NCBI RefSeq assembly: GCF_009939225.1
Contig: NZ_JAACJR010000008.1
Location: 245,107 to 309,106, forward strand
DNA: 64,000 nucleotides
From: Sediminibacterium soli
Lineage (GTDB): Bacteria; Bacteroidota; Bacteroidia; Chitinophagales; Chitinophagaceae
Direction: 5' to 3'
Positions 43,201 to 51,482 of the stretch are shown in pieces. A program made the translations under genes and the position numbers. Within the stretch, counting starts at the first letter, position 1. Each line of letters begins with the position of its first letter. Below the pieces are notes generated by a model. The model searched no databases. It saw only the letters and a list, made by a program, of their open reading frames with translations, and was not told the origin of the DNA.

Positions 43201-45749
43201 TAAGTGGTGCGTCCGCTTTTAGGTGTAACAGCGAACTCCCTCGACACTTTGATATTCATTCCGGTGTTTACCTTAAAGGCATCCAGCGACGGAAAATAAT
43301 TAATGGTAGTGTCCAGCTCGAACAGCGATGTAGCAAATCGCTCGTAGTATGAATTAGGTATCCAGCGTTCTCCTAAATTAAAATCCAGTAATTCAAACGG
43401 AATACGCTCCGGCTGCACCTTTGCAATGGCTTCCGAACTTCTTTTATAGTGCAGGTTATCCGGGAACTGACCGTACAGGTGTTCTGCCTGCCGCAGCTTT
43501 TCAACTACATTACCGCTCAAATACTGATCTGCTGTTTCCCACTCATTGCTGATAGGATTCATGTACACATGATTACCGAGGCGATTGATGACTTCGTTTT
43601 CATCTAACCCCATTGCTGCACTAATGAAGCCTGTATCTACCTTTCCTGTATCGTTGAGGCTATGAGCAAGGGCTTCAATGGGATCATCGGTTATGAACCG
43701 CTCCTTAACCTGATGAATGGAATGAGTTAATATATCTGCTTTGACAAACCGTTCGCCCTCTCTGCGTTCGAGCGAGGACAATGCAATAACCCCGAAGGCG
43801 GTATCTTCCAGAATACGCCTGCGGTTATCAGGGCTGTTTAAAAGGCCATACTCAACAACAAAATGTTCGTACTTGCTGTTGAGCTGATCCCTGTCTGCAT
43901 TGCTGATTGTTTCACCTGATACTTCTTTGGCTGCTAATTCGAGATAAGCATCACGAAGTGCCGCATAGTTTTCATAGAAATGAATATTTCCCTGAAGACC
44001 CAGGGGCTGGAATTCGGCTTGCTTGTATTCGGGATCGGGATTGCCAATTGTGCCGACACTACCCATGTGTACCACCAGCGTCCCTTCCTGGTAGTAAGGC
44101 TTTAGCCCGATAAAAGGAAGCGGTACTTTTTGTTCAAACCGGAAAAAGCCTTCCAGCGTTTGGTCGCCCTCGTACCTGAAACTGTGGTCAAACTGTTTAA
44201 GATAATTGGAAATACCCGTCAGCTCATGACCCAATAAACGGGCATCCATCCAGTTTGCGGACAGATGATCTACTTCTTTGACATTAGAATACAGCTTATA
44301 TAGAAAACGATTGCTTTTGTGCTGCTTTGCTGTAAGCAATACAACATTCTCATGACTGGGCTTATCTGTGGTGCGTATCGTGCCGATGATGCGTGCTGAT
44401 GCTTTTTGCACAACTGTTTCATCGAGCGGATTGATATATGCCATTGACCGGTTGATCTGCTCTGCCGGGACTGAATCAAACAATCCCAATTGTACCGAAG
44501 TGCTTTCCGTTGTGTTTTCCGGCATCGGCAGGTAGGTGAGTTTTTTACCCTCATTTTCAGGAACAGGTAATAGTATCGTTTGCGCCTTCTGATATAATTC
44601 AGTGTTAAAGCGATTTTGAAATTGATTGATTAGACTGGCATGAAGACTTTCCCTGATCTGGTTGATGTCACCATCCTGCCAAACCACTTCTGAAGCTCTG
44701 CCGTATTGGTTTTTGCCTGGCTTACGCACATTGCCCATGACCACATCGTGATCGTGAGTGGAGATAAAATAATTATAGGGAAAGCGACCAAATTCATTTT
44801 CCCTTTCCCTTACTTCATTCAGCCAATCTTCTTCCCAGCTTATCTTTTCCTTTCCTGTATTCTTTTGAACAATCAACAGATGGTTTGGCGCTTCGGTATT
44901 GCCGGTATCTTTCATAAGGTTATCAGGCATCACTGCAAGGCTCACAAAATCTGCCCGCTGAAACAGGTATTCTCTTGCCGTATGATTAGATGGACTGTTC
45001 AGGAAAGCATCTGTTGTAATGAAAGCCATCAACCCACCTTCAGCCAGTTTGTCCAGACCTTTGGCGAAAAAGTAATTGTGTATTTTACCCGATATTTCTT
45101 TATCGGGAAAGGCTTCATCATATACCGAAAAATTCCCGAAAGGGATGTTGCTCACCACCAGGTCATAAGTGCCATTGTCTTTTACAGGTGCTTCTTCAAA
45201 GCCCGTAATATGCGTTGCTGTTTTTACCGGAAGTGTACTGTTGATGGCAGACAACACTAATCCGGTTAGCCTGTCCTTTTCCACTGCGGTAATCTGTTCC
45301 AGTTGAGGGAATGATGTAACCGCTTCGCTGATGAACACACCTGAACCGGCTGAAGGCTCATACAATCTTTTAGGCTGAATGCCCTGTGCTGCGAGGACGC
45401 TATACAGAGTTTGAGGTACTACTTCCGGTGTATAAAATGCGGTGAGAACACTATTGCGTAATGAAGCAATGATTTCCTTGTAAGCTGTTTCAGGGTAGTT
45501 TTCTTTGAGCAGGTCGTGTAATTGCATCATTTCCGCGTGATGCTTCAAATCCTCTTTTGTAGCGCCATTAGCCTGCCAATCTTCCGGTGATCCATAAGGA
45601 TATAAAACGGCCTTGATGCCGCCAAAACCTGCATATTTTTTCAAGCTGGCGACATCTTCCGCACTAAGCGGACGACCGTTCTGATAATCCAACGCTGTAC
45701 GGATAGCACGAAGGTTATCATGCAGCTTTTGGGAAACATTGTAAGCCAT
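40209..45749 (-). CDS. methylase-SNF2/DEAD helicase fusion of conjugative elements
   Basis: This 1846-residue protein has an N-terminal N6-adenine-methylase-like domain (SAM motif YEPSAGSGVFIS near 130, NIPFGN in place of NPPY near 200). A long middle part follows, then an SNF2-type helicase (Walker A VGLGKTLTMI near 976, DESHK near 1138, LSGTPISNS near 1195, motif VI RNGRGARQGN near 1425) and a coiled-coil C-terminus. Such proteins are common on conjugative plasmids and elements and may protect or process DNA during transfer. The ATG at 45749 is used instead of a GTG at 45755. Whether methyl transfer is active is unclear because of the NIPF variant. Confidence 0.88.
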   Translation of the reverse strand: MAYNVSQKLHDNLRAIRTALDYQNGRPLSAEDVASLKKYAGFGGIKAVLYPYGSPEDWQANGATKEDLKHHAEMMQLHDLLKENYPETAYKEIIASLRNSVLTAFYTPEVVPQTLYSVLAAQGIQPKRLYEPSAGSGVFISEAVTSFPQLEQITAVEKDRLTGLVLSAINSTLPVKTATHITGFEEAPVKDNGTYDLVVSNIPFGNFSVYDEAFPDKEISGKIHNYFFAKGLDKLAEGGLMAFITTDAFLNSPSNHTAREYLFQRADFVSLAVMPDNLMKDTGNTEAPNHLLIVQKNTGKEKISWEEDWLNEVRERENEFGRFPYNYFISTHDHDVVMGNVRKPGKNQYGRASEVVWQDGDINQIRESLHASLINQFQNRFNTELYQKAQTILLPVPENEGKKLTYLPMPENTTESTSVQLGLFDSVPAEQINRSMAYINPLDETVVQKASARIIGTIRTTDKPSHENVVLLTAKQHKSNRFLYKLYSNVKEVDHLSANWMDARLLGHELTGISNYLKQFDHSFRYEGDQTLEGFFRFEQKVPLPFIGLKPYYQEGTLVVHMGSVGTIGNPDPEYKQAEFQPLGLQGNIHFYENYAALRDAYLELAAKEVSGETISNADRDQLNSKYEHFVVEYGLLNSPDNRRRILEDTAFGVIALSSLERREGERFVKADILTHSIHQVKERFITDDPIEALAHSLNDTGKVDTGFISAAMGLDENEVINRLGNHVYMNPISNEWETADQYLSGNVVEKLRQAEHLYGQFPDNLHYKRSSEAIAKVQPERIPFELLDFNLGERWIPNSYYERFATSLFELDTTINYFPSLDAFKVNTGMNIKVSREFAVTPKSGRTTYGYTLLEHALENTTPFFTYEVKGSNNTTIRVPDNEAIQLAHQKIEQIRSGFINWLNEIPDDEKKNLENLYNDTFNCYVLREFNGNHLNFPSLDKKALGIEDLYSSQKNAAWRIIQNRGALVDHEVGLGKTLTMIVSAQEMKRLGIVHKPMIVALKANVNQIAETYKKAYPKARILFPGQNDFTPAQRLRLFHEIKNNNWDCIILTHDQFGKIPQSPEIQREIFQTELDNVERDLETVKDLGGDISKKMLKGLEIRKNNLEGKLKSILKDIEEKKDTGINFKEMGIDHLFVDESHKYKNLTFTTRHNRVAGLGNTEGSQKALNMLFAVRELQSRFNSDLCVTFLSGTPISNSLTEMYLLFKYLRPKEMERQHIENFDGWAAVFARKTTDFEFSVTNEIIAKERFRHFIKVPELALFYNEITDYKTAKHINLDKPELSETLVNIKPTPEQSEFIKNLMQFAKTGNGELIGRGRLTPEEDKGRMLIATNYAKKMSADMRLINEWKYSDHPDNKVNVSARKIAEIYKETTEHKGTQIVFSDIGTPKPVEFNIYDVVKEKLIRDFNIPEREITFIHDWKDTKKPELFRKMNRGEIRILLGSTEKAGTGLNVQQRVVAMHHLDIPWKPSELEQRNGRGARQGNLIAKEYYGNKVQNYIYAVEQSLDNYKFNLLKNKQTFISQMKNCELNVRTIDEGAIDEKSGMNFSEYIAILSGDTSLLEKSKLEKKIAVMESLKVSHFREIARNKYQLENLQNEQASTVKTLDKLAADKKVYKASLQLEKDGVKVNPIKLDTISSTDSEVIGKHIIKLYQDWKPAVADEHTAQIGTLYGFSLYIRRQQEACEENGVFEYRYSNSFYAQRSSDGIKYTYNNGLPNTDNPKLAARHFLNAIDRVESLKEKYEHTLNELKTEIPKLEQLTTKPFLQEPELQQMKNELANLERQIAIKIQENQLKQQQVAETEPEEVIDTPVIHLSEKVNGHTVPKEVILASQQVAERSRSRMRL

Positions 45750-45784
45750 AATCACACATTTTCTTTCTTCACTTTTCTATTGGC

Positions 45785-46213
45785 TCAGGCCAGGTAATCA
45801 TGCACCTGTCCTATAATGGCATATCTCAAATGCCTGTTCGTTTCGTTTTCACTGTTAAAATCAAAATCACTAAAAATGCCTTTGCATGTTTCGATGAGAT
45901 TTACCACTTCGTAGGTGAGTGTTCCGTTTTCCTTCATCCGCTCGTAGTCCCCATTAAATTCTTCTTCTATAACTAAGCGTATGTACTGGTAGCGGGATGG
46001 CTGTAATTCCACCGTCATTGCATTGAGGCATAGTTCTTCGATGATATAGGGTGGCTTTCCTTCAACAAGAAGCTGCTCAACCATCGGCATCACTGCGTTC
46101 ACCTTTTCTTCCAGATAACGGGTGACTGAATAGTCCTCCTGCAAGCTGATCATGAGGTCAGGATTGTTGTGGACGATATACGCCCACAACTTTTCTGTTA
46201 GCACACTTTGCAT
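45785..46213 (-). CDS. DUF1896 family protein
   Basis: This 142-residue protein is a soluble all-helical protein with the family features YLEEKVNAVMPMVEQLL and EELCLNAMTVELQPSRYQYI. Function is unknown. It is nearly always found in Bacteroidota conjugative elements next to the big helicase-methylase, as here (35 bp upstream), which suggests they work together. Confidence 0.82.
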   Translation of the reverse strand: MQSVLTEKLWAYIVHNNPDLMISLQEDYSVTRYLEEKVNAVMPMVEQLLVEGKPPYIIEELCLNAMTVELQPSRYQYIRLVIEEEFNGDYERMKENGTLTYEVVNLIETCKGIFSDFDFNSENETNRHLRYAIIGQVHDYLA

Positions 46214-46225
46214 ACTTCCTGATTT

Positions 46226-46564
46226 TTAAACACCGAAGAAGGATTGAATAACGGTTGCAACCACTACCAGAAAAATGCAGCTACCAAACCAGGCGGCTGC
46301 GACTTTTCCAGTGTCCTGATCACCGGCATTCCATTTCTGGTAAACTTTCACTGCGCCAATCAAACCGAGCAATGCACCCACCGCGTACATAAGGTTCGTT
46401 CCTGCGGAAAAGTAGCTGCGTACTTTAGTGTTGGCTTCGTTGATACCCTGAATGCCATCCTGAGCGAATGCCCCGTAGTGGATAGCCAATAGTGCCAGAG
46501 CGACACAGATCATGATAACCCTTTTGCGGTTATTTCCTTTTGTTTTCCTGCTGCACATTTCCAT
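46226..46564 (-). CDS. traE: conjugative transposon protein TraE (DUF4134)
   Basis: This 112-residue protein has a signal peptide (RVIMICVALALLAIHYGAFA) and two TM segments (LMYAVGALLGLIGAVKVYQ and FGSCIFLVVVATVIQSFF), a VirB2-like pilin layout. The DUF4134 core is GINEANTKVRSYFSAGTNLMY. It is likely the pilin or channel subunit. A structured RNA lies 35 bases upstream of its ATG. Confidence 0.93.
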   Translation of the reverse strand: MEMCSRKTKGNNRKRVIMICVALALLAIHYGAFAQDGIQGINEANTKVRSYFSAGTNLMYAVGALLGLIGAVKVYQKWNAGDQDTGKVAAAWFGSCIFLVVVATVIQSFFGV

Positions 46565-46598
46565 AACACATGTTTATTAAAATTTGAAATCAACTCTT

Positions 46599-46693
46599 TT
46601 AAAAAAACGGAGCGGCTTCGCCGTCACACAACCTGTTATTCCTACCACACTTTGCCCTTACGCACCAGGAGGGACAGGGAAACACGCTCCGTT
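46599..46693 (-). ncRNA. structured leader or attenuator RNA ahead of traE
   Basis: Minus-strand layout: AACGGAG (46693 down) pairs with CTCCGTT (46612-46606), directly followed by a seven-T run (46607-46601), as in an intrinsic terminator. Inside, CCTGT pairs with ACAGG (46677-46672 with 46635-46631), and a CGGC-GAA-GCCG hairpin (46623-46613) precedes the 3' strand. It begins 10 bases after one gene stops and ends 35 bases before the traE ATG. Nothing here identifies a known RNA family. Confidence 0.6.
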
Positions 46694-46702
46694 AATGGGC
46701 CG

Positions 46703-47179
46703 CTACACTGCTTCTTTCCACAACAGTTCCACCTCATCCTCTTTGAGTGTAACAGCACCATATTTTTGACACTCAGATACAATCAGTTCGTTGACTGACG
46801 ACCGAATAGGCGAGTATCGCACGGAAGGATATTCCTTCAGTACCATACTCAGATATTGTTTAAATTCCTGCGGGATTAACTTTCTGTGGGAAGCGTCAGC
46901 AACAACAGCTTTCAGACGTTCAATGAGATGTTCCACTTCTGTAAACTCATCGTCCGTTGTTTTTTCAAAACCGACCATTTCTTGCTGGTCTGGTTCATCG
47001 CCAGGATAAGACATGCCGTTGTTATCAGAAGATACCGTTCTGAGTTTCAGTTTGCGTTTTCCCGATAGCAGATCTTTGATTTCAGCAGAAAAATACCTTA
47101 CACCTACAAACAGGTAGTAAATGGCTAATAGTATGGCAACTGCAATAATGTAGTCACTCCATGAAATGTTCTTTAACAT
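46703..47179 (-). CDS. conserved membrane protein preceding traE
   Basis: This 158-residue protein has one TM near the N-terminus (DYIIAVAILLAIYYLFVGV), then an acidic linker and a helical C-terminal domain (EYPSVRYSPIRSSVNELIVSECQKYG near 120). I have a memory of such proteins ahead of traE in related elements, but no family name. The ATG at 47179 is preferred over a GTG at 47203 because it starts right at the TM protein. It is likely the first gene of the transfer operon. Confidence 0.65.
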   Translation of the reverse strand: MLKNISWSDYIIAVAILLAIYYLFVGVRYFSAEIKDLLSGKRKLKLRTVSSDNNGMSYPGDEPDQQEMVGFEKTTDDEFTEVEHLIERLKAVVADASHRKLIPQEFKQYLSMVLKEYPSVRYSPIRSSVNELIVSECQKYGAVTLKEDEVELLWKEAV

Positions 47180-47297
47180 ACGCTTACTTTTTTCGTTTAA
47201 CACTTTTCAATCCGACTCTTTAAAGCCGTTTGCATTTTGTTGTTTCTGATAGCAAAAGAACGAAGACGATCAAGGCGTTTCAAGTCCAACTTTTTAT

Positions 47298-47324
47298 GTA
47301 CTTAAAGTTGTACCCTTTGTACCC
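47298..47324. promoter_or_regulatory. TGTAC/TTGTACCC direct repeats in the divergent control region
   Basis: TTGTACCC occurs at 47308-47315 and 47317-47324 (period 9), and a third TGTAC is at 47297-47301. They lie between the minus-strand transfer operon and the plus-strand lipoprotein gene. They may be an operator; the regulator is unknown. Confidence 0.4.
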
Positions 47325-47402
47325 CTATGATTATCAGCTATTCCAGAGTGCTGAGTACCGATTATTTTTTTTAAATTAGTAGTCGGAATTTTGATTGACC
47401 AT

Positions 47403-47410
47403 TATTTTTG
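47403..47410 (+). promoter_or_regulatory. -7 box of the lipoprotein gene
   Basis: TATTTTTG matches TAnnTTTG, 20 bases before the ATG at 47431. A TTTG at 47390-47393 is too close (9 bp) to be a normal -33 element. Confidence 0.45.
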
Positions 47411-47430
47411 AATAGCTAAAAAGCATTGTT

Positions 47431-47952
47431 ATGAAAACAGTAAGTGTATTCGGACTTGTTGTATTGTTCCTCACATCTTGCAGTCAGCTCAAACTGGAAA
47501 AAGAAGAAGTGGCATCGGTAATCCGTACCGAGAAGAATTATCCCAAAGTGTATGAGTATGAAATCAACATGACTGATCCGGCAAGCGCCAGAAAGCTATT
47601 GGATGCAGGACTGGAGGCGGAAGGATTAGTAACTGTAGATAAAACGCAAAAACTCAAAGATGCCGGGCAACCTATCGTCCATTTTATGGAGAAAGCAAAG
47701 CCCTACCTTCTTCGCATAGACGAGAAGTATGATAATGTGCAGGTGGTGAAGGTGGCAGATATGGACTTAGCAGAAGTTACGAGCATTCAATTGCAGGAAG
47801 ACAATAAAAATGCTACAGTGGAATATACCGTAGCTTATAAGAACATCACACCTTTTGCCAAGCTGATGAAACGTGATCTATCCGTAAAGAAAACTGAACG
47901 CGCAAGCCTATTCCATTTCGATACTGGCTGGAAACTCGATAAGCAGCGTTAA
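47431..47952 (+). CDS. hypothetical lipoprotein
   Basis: This 173-residue protein has a lipoprotein signal with lipobox LTSC (Cys17; KTVSVFGLVVLFLTSC). The mature part is rich in Lys, Val and Glu, predicted beta with short helices, with no known motif. It is the only plus-strand gene between the transfer operon and the right-hand genes, with its own promoter. It ends 4 bp before a convergent gene stops. A role in surface exclusion is possible but only speculative. Confidence 0.65.
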   Translation: MKTVSVFGLVVLFLTSCSQLKLEKEEVASVIRTEKNYPKVYEYEINMTDPASARKLLDAGLEAEGLVTVDKTQKLKDAGQPIVHFMEKAKPYLLRIDEKYDNVQVVKVADMDLAEVTSIQLQEDNKNATVEYTVAYKNITPFAKLMKRDLSVKKTERASLFHFDTGWKLDKQR

Positions 47953-47956
47953 GATT

Positions 47957-49150
47957 TCAATATTCATTTATTTTCTTAATCATGTGCTGAAGCGTTTCTA
48001 TCACGATTTCTTTATCTCTCATTTCTGCTGAATAGGACTTGCTTCTCATACTGTCATACGATATGTTTTCCTGATAGGGAGTTGACAGATACGGAACAAT
48101 ATTTTTGAATACGCTATTCAGAGAACGTGCCATAACGATTTTCAGGTCGTCCGCCGCTCTTAATATCAATGCCATTTGATCAACAGAAAGAACAGATAGG
48201 AGTTTTGTTTTTTCCTTCTGAACAACTTCTTTGGGGTTCTCAACTCCTTTAAGTGGAACTATCGAATAATGTATCTGCTTTTCCAGATAGAATACTTCCT
48301 GTGTAAACCAATTAGAAACGTGCTTATGCAGATCCGCATCTTTCCGATTAAAAATTATCCCTGGCTTTTTGTGATATTGTTTAAACAGTTTAAGATAAAA
48401 AAGTAACCTGTCCATTTTTTCACCGGGTTGGTCAAGGTCGTTAATGCTGGCGGCTAATCTTTGTGTAAGGCTATAAATGTAAGTTTTGCTATTAAAGTTC
48501 ATATTGATGAGCAATTCATCAAGCCTGGAGTAAACAGCAGCCTCATCCACAGGTTCGAGGCGCTCCAATTCTAAAACTAGGTCTTTTGCATAAAGTATTT
48601 CCTGAAAAATATATGTATGCTTATCGGAAGGCTGAGTTAGAAATTTTTCCAATTCCTGTTTTAATATTTTAAAGGTCGTGAGGTAAGGCTCATAACCACG
48701 GAGCGTACTATCAACCGACAATAGCCGCTTTGTCAGTTCTTTTTTTAAAAGGGCGAGGTATGTAGCAGGTACTCTTTCATCTACGCTTAAGTAGCTTGTA
48801 AATCTGTGCTCAATTAAAGAGAGTAGCTCATCAATGCAGACAATTATGGTGTCTAACACCTGTCTTACGGGGAGGCTATCTTTGACCAGTTCCAAGTCTT
48901 CCAATGCCTGATCTAATAACGTAATAAGGCTTGAATGATATTTCTTTATCAGACATCGGATTTTTGGTTCGTCATTCAGACTAAACACGTTGGACTTAAT
49001 GGCAGTCTGAACCTTGTCCTTTTGAGATATTACCTGATCCTTGATTTTTGCAATATCACCAGGTACGATAACATCTACCTTGCTTTTTGCCGGGTTCAAT
49101 GTTACGGTAACCAAAGTATCCAGCCATTCCAATACATAACCTTCACACAT
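47957..49150 (-). CDS. helical protein, possibly RteC-like
   Basis: This 397-residue protein is soluble, nearly all helical, rich in Leu/Lys/Glu. The C-terminal segment NIVPYLSTPYQENISYDSMRSKSYSAEMRDK resembles the C-terminal part of RteC-type proteins of Bacteroidota elements as I recall them. With the neighbouring kinase-regulator this would fit an Rte-like control module, but the match is weak. A -7 box at 49186-49193 places the transcript start after a GTG at 49183, so the ATG at 49150 is taken as start. Confidence 0.55.
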   Translation of the reverse strand: MCEGYVLEWLDTLVTVTLNPAKSKVDVIVPGDIAKIKDQVISQKDKVQTAIKSNVFSLNDEPKIRCLIKKYHSSLITLLDQALEDLELVKDSLPVRQVLDTIIVCIDELLSLIEHRFTSYLSVDERVPATYLALLKKELTKRLLSVDSTLRGYEPYLTTFKILKQELEKFLTQPSDKHTYIFQEILYAKDLVLELERLEPVDEAAVYSRLDELLINMNFNSKTYIYSLTQRLAASINDLDQPGEKMDRLLFYLKLFKQYHKKPGIIFNRKDADLHKHVSNWFTQEVFYLEKQIHYSIVPLKGVENPKEVVQKEKTKLLSVLSVDQMALILRAADDLKIVMARSLNSVFKNIVPYLSTPYQENISYDSMRSKSYSAEMRDKEIVIETLQHMIKKINEY

Positions 49151-49185
49151 ACCCTCTACTTTAGTTTGGCGACTATTCGCCACTA

Positions 49186-49193
49186 CAAAGGTA
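49186..49193 (-). promoter_or_regulatory. -7 box of the helical protein gene
   Basis: Minus-strand TACCTTTG matches TAnnTTTG; the transcript would start near 49180. It supports the ATG at 49150. Confidence 0.45.
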
Positions 49194-49270
49194 GGATGGG
49201 CTACTACGGAAACATATACGGCATTTCTACTATTTTCGTACTCAATTAGTAGTAAATCAGTGGCTTTCAG

Positions 49271-51475
49271 CTATTTACTCAGCTTATTTAGAAGCTCTAC
49301 TTTGTTGGAAACGTCTACTTTCGCAAAGATGTTTTGGATATGCTTTGTTACTGTTTTTTCTGAAATAAATAGCTCTTTTGCTACGTTCTTATATGTTTTG
49401 CCCTTGAATATAAGTCGGGCTATTTCTGTTTCCCGTGACGTGAGGTGAAATAACTTACTGTTCTGTTCAAATCTTAAAAGCGAAGACTGAGCCATATTGT
49501 CAGCCTCTTGGGTTTTGCCTGTTTTTAAGGCGGCAATAGATGTGCTAAGTATTGCCTTCTGCTGCCGTACGATACTGTCGAGTATGGTTTCAATTTTCTG
49601 ACTTAATTCCTCAAACGAGAATGGTTTTGAAATGAAATCTATTGCGCCAAGCCGCAGGCCCTTCAGTCGGTCTGTAGGCGTAGATTTAGCGGTCAAAAAT
49701 ATAATAGGTATGTGATTATACTTGTCTTGTTCTGACAGCGTTTTGGCAAAAGCGTAACCGTCCATCTTGTCCATCATAACATCGGAAAGTATCAGATCAG
49801 GCATCACAGACATTTCAAATAGCTTCTTTAATGCTTCCGAGCCATTTCGGGCGCCAAATACATTGTAGGTAAGCCGGAGTTTATTGGAAAGGAAGTTAAT
49901 CATTGCTATGTTATCCTCCACCAGCAATATTGTTCTTTTTTGCGCATCATAATCACTGTCACTTAGTTCATCGTAGTTAAAATTATAATTGAGCTTATTT
50001 AAGCTGTCTACTTCCTTTACAGGTTCGTCTTTATCGGTTGGCTTATAACGGGGGAGTGTAATGACAATTTTTGTGCCCCGCATCTTAGCCGGGTTACTCT
50101 CTATAAAAATAGTGCCGCCAATACCTTCAACTACTTTCTTCACTATCGGCAAACCAAGTCCCATGCCTTGAAGACTGGTATTTTTATAGCCAATTTGGTA
50201 ATACGGCTCAAAAACTTTCTTTTGCAAATCTTCCGGAATACCAATACCAGTATCCACTACTGAAAAGATAATCTCATCTTCCTGACTTGTCAATGAAATG
50301 AGCACTTCGCCATCCGGATCAGTGAATTTAATGGCATTCTCAACAATATTATTTACTATCCTGTGAATAGCATTGGGATCTGCTTTAACGAAAATATCCT
50401 CGTCTAGGCAGGTGGAGCACTCGATCTTATGCTTTACACAATAATGCTTGAACAGAGGAAGGCTGTCCCGAAGGATGCCGCTGAAGTCAGAAACCTGGTT
50501 ATGTTTATAGGTATCAATTCCTTTAGAAAAGCGTTCGAGATCGAATAGATTAATAACATCAGCAGTCAGTTTATCTACGCCACCTTTTATAACATTCAAT
50601 TCTTCAACAGTCCCATATTTCGTGATGTACTCATCCAAGTAGTTTTTTATCAATGTCAGCGGCGTTTTTGTTTCATGAACAAGGTTGATGAAGTTGTTTG
50701 TTCTTTGTTCATTGATCTTCTCAAGTTCCTTAGTACGTTTATTAACTTCATCTTTAAGGTCAGCATTCCAGCTTCTCAGTCGCTGTTCTGATTCCATCAG
50801 TTTTTCATGCTCGAATCTTACCACCCGAACATGCCTCATCACCTGTAATCCGAACAACAGCAGAAATCCTATGTTGGTAATTAGCGCCTCAACTGCCTGA
50901 CCTAAATCAAAATAAGTAGTGATTGGCAAACCTACCCACGGCGTCAAACTAAACAGCAACACAACCATTTCCTGACGGGCTTCGGAGCTTGAAAAATCAT
51001 AGTTGTATTTATGGCGAATAGCCTTACCCAAAGAAACAATTACCCAAACTGCATAAAGTACAGGAATGATAAGCAAATTTTGTGTGTCTTTTAAATCTCC
51101 GGTAAGCCAAAAAACAAAGACAAAAATGCAGTATGGCAGAATTAGGAATAGATAGACACCCTTATAGACGTGAAACTTCAGCTTAGTTAAGCCAAAGGCT
51201 CTATAGACGTAATAGGGAAAATAGCAGGGTGTGATGAAACCTGTTGCATATGCAATAACTTCTTGTAAGAAAAATGATCCCGGCAGTTTTGGATCAGGAA
51301 GCAGACCTCCTGTGATGTTATAGATGAGCAGTAGAAAAATAAGTATAAGGTTGAGTGTAGTGGTCTTATCATCTGGTCGGGCTAAACGAAATATTGCCAG
51401 ATAGAAAAAGATAACTATTTCTATGCTCACGAAAAAGAATGTGACAATGTGCATTTGTGTCCCGAATACCAGCAT
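49271..51475 (-). CDS. membrane histidine kinase-receiver-LuxR regulator (one protein)
   Basis: This 734-residue protein has an N-terminal region of about seven TM segments (about 5-215). HisKA follows with the phospho-His near 267 (HETKTPLTLIKN), HATPase_c (about 320-480, including NIVENAIKFTDPDGE and GMGLGLPIVKKVVEGIGG), a receiver with phospho-Asp near 565 (LILSDVMMDKMDG), and a LuxR HTH (about 670-730, LTSRETEIARLIFKGKTYKN). Signal sensing, phosphotransfer and DNA binding are all on one membrane protein. It probably controls the conjugative genes or cargo nearby (inference). The ATG at 51475 is followed by the first TM. Confidence 0.92.
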   Translation of the reverse strand: MLVFGTQMHIVTFFFVSIEIVIFFYLAIFRLARPDDKTTTLNLILIFLLLIYNITGGLLPDPKLPGSFFLQEVIAYATGFITPCYFPYYVYRAFGLTKLKFHVYKGVYLFLILPYCIFVFVFWLTGDLKDTQNLLIIPVLYAVWVIVSLGKAIRHKYNYDFSSSEARQEMVVLLFSLTPWVGLPITTYFDLGQAVEALITNIGFLLLFGLQVMRHVRVVRFEHEKLMESEQRLRSWNADLKDEVNKRTKELEKINEQRTNNFINLVHETKTPLTLIKNYLDEYITKYGTVEELNVIKGGVDKLTADVINLFDLERFSKGIDTYKHNQVSDFSGILRDSLPLFKHYCVKHKIECSTCLDEDIFVKADPNAIHRIVNNIVENAIKFTDPDGEVLISLTSQEDEIIFSVVDTGIGIPEDLQKKVFEPYYQIGYKNTSLQGMGLGLPIVKKVVEGIGGTIFIESNPAKMRGTKIVITLPRYKPTDKDEPVKEVDSLNKLNYNFNYDELSDSDYDAQKRTILLVEDNIAMINFLSNKLRLTYNVFGARNGSEALKKLFEMSVMPDLILSDVMMDKMDGYAFAKTLSEQDKYNHIPIIFLTAKSTPTDRLKGLRLGAIDFISKPFSFEELSQKIETILDSIVRQQKAILSTSIAALKTGKTQEADNMAQSSLLRFEQNSKLFHLTSRETEIARLIFKGKTYKNVAKELFISEKTVTKHIQNIFAKVDVSNKVELLNKLSK

Positions 51476-51482
51476 TGCCGAA

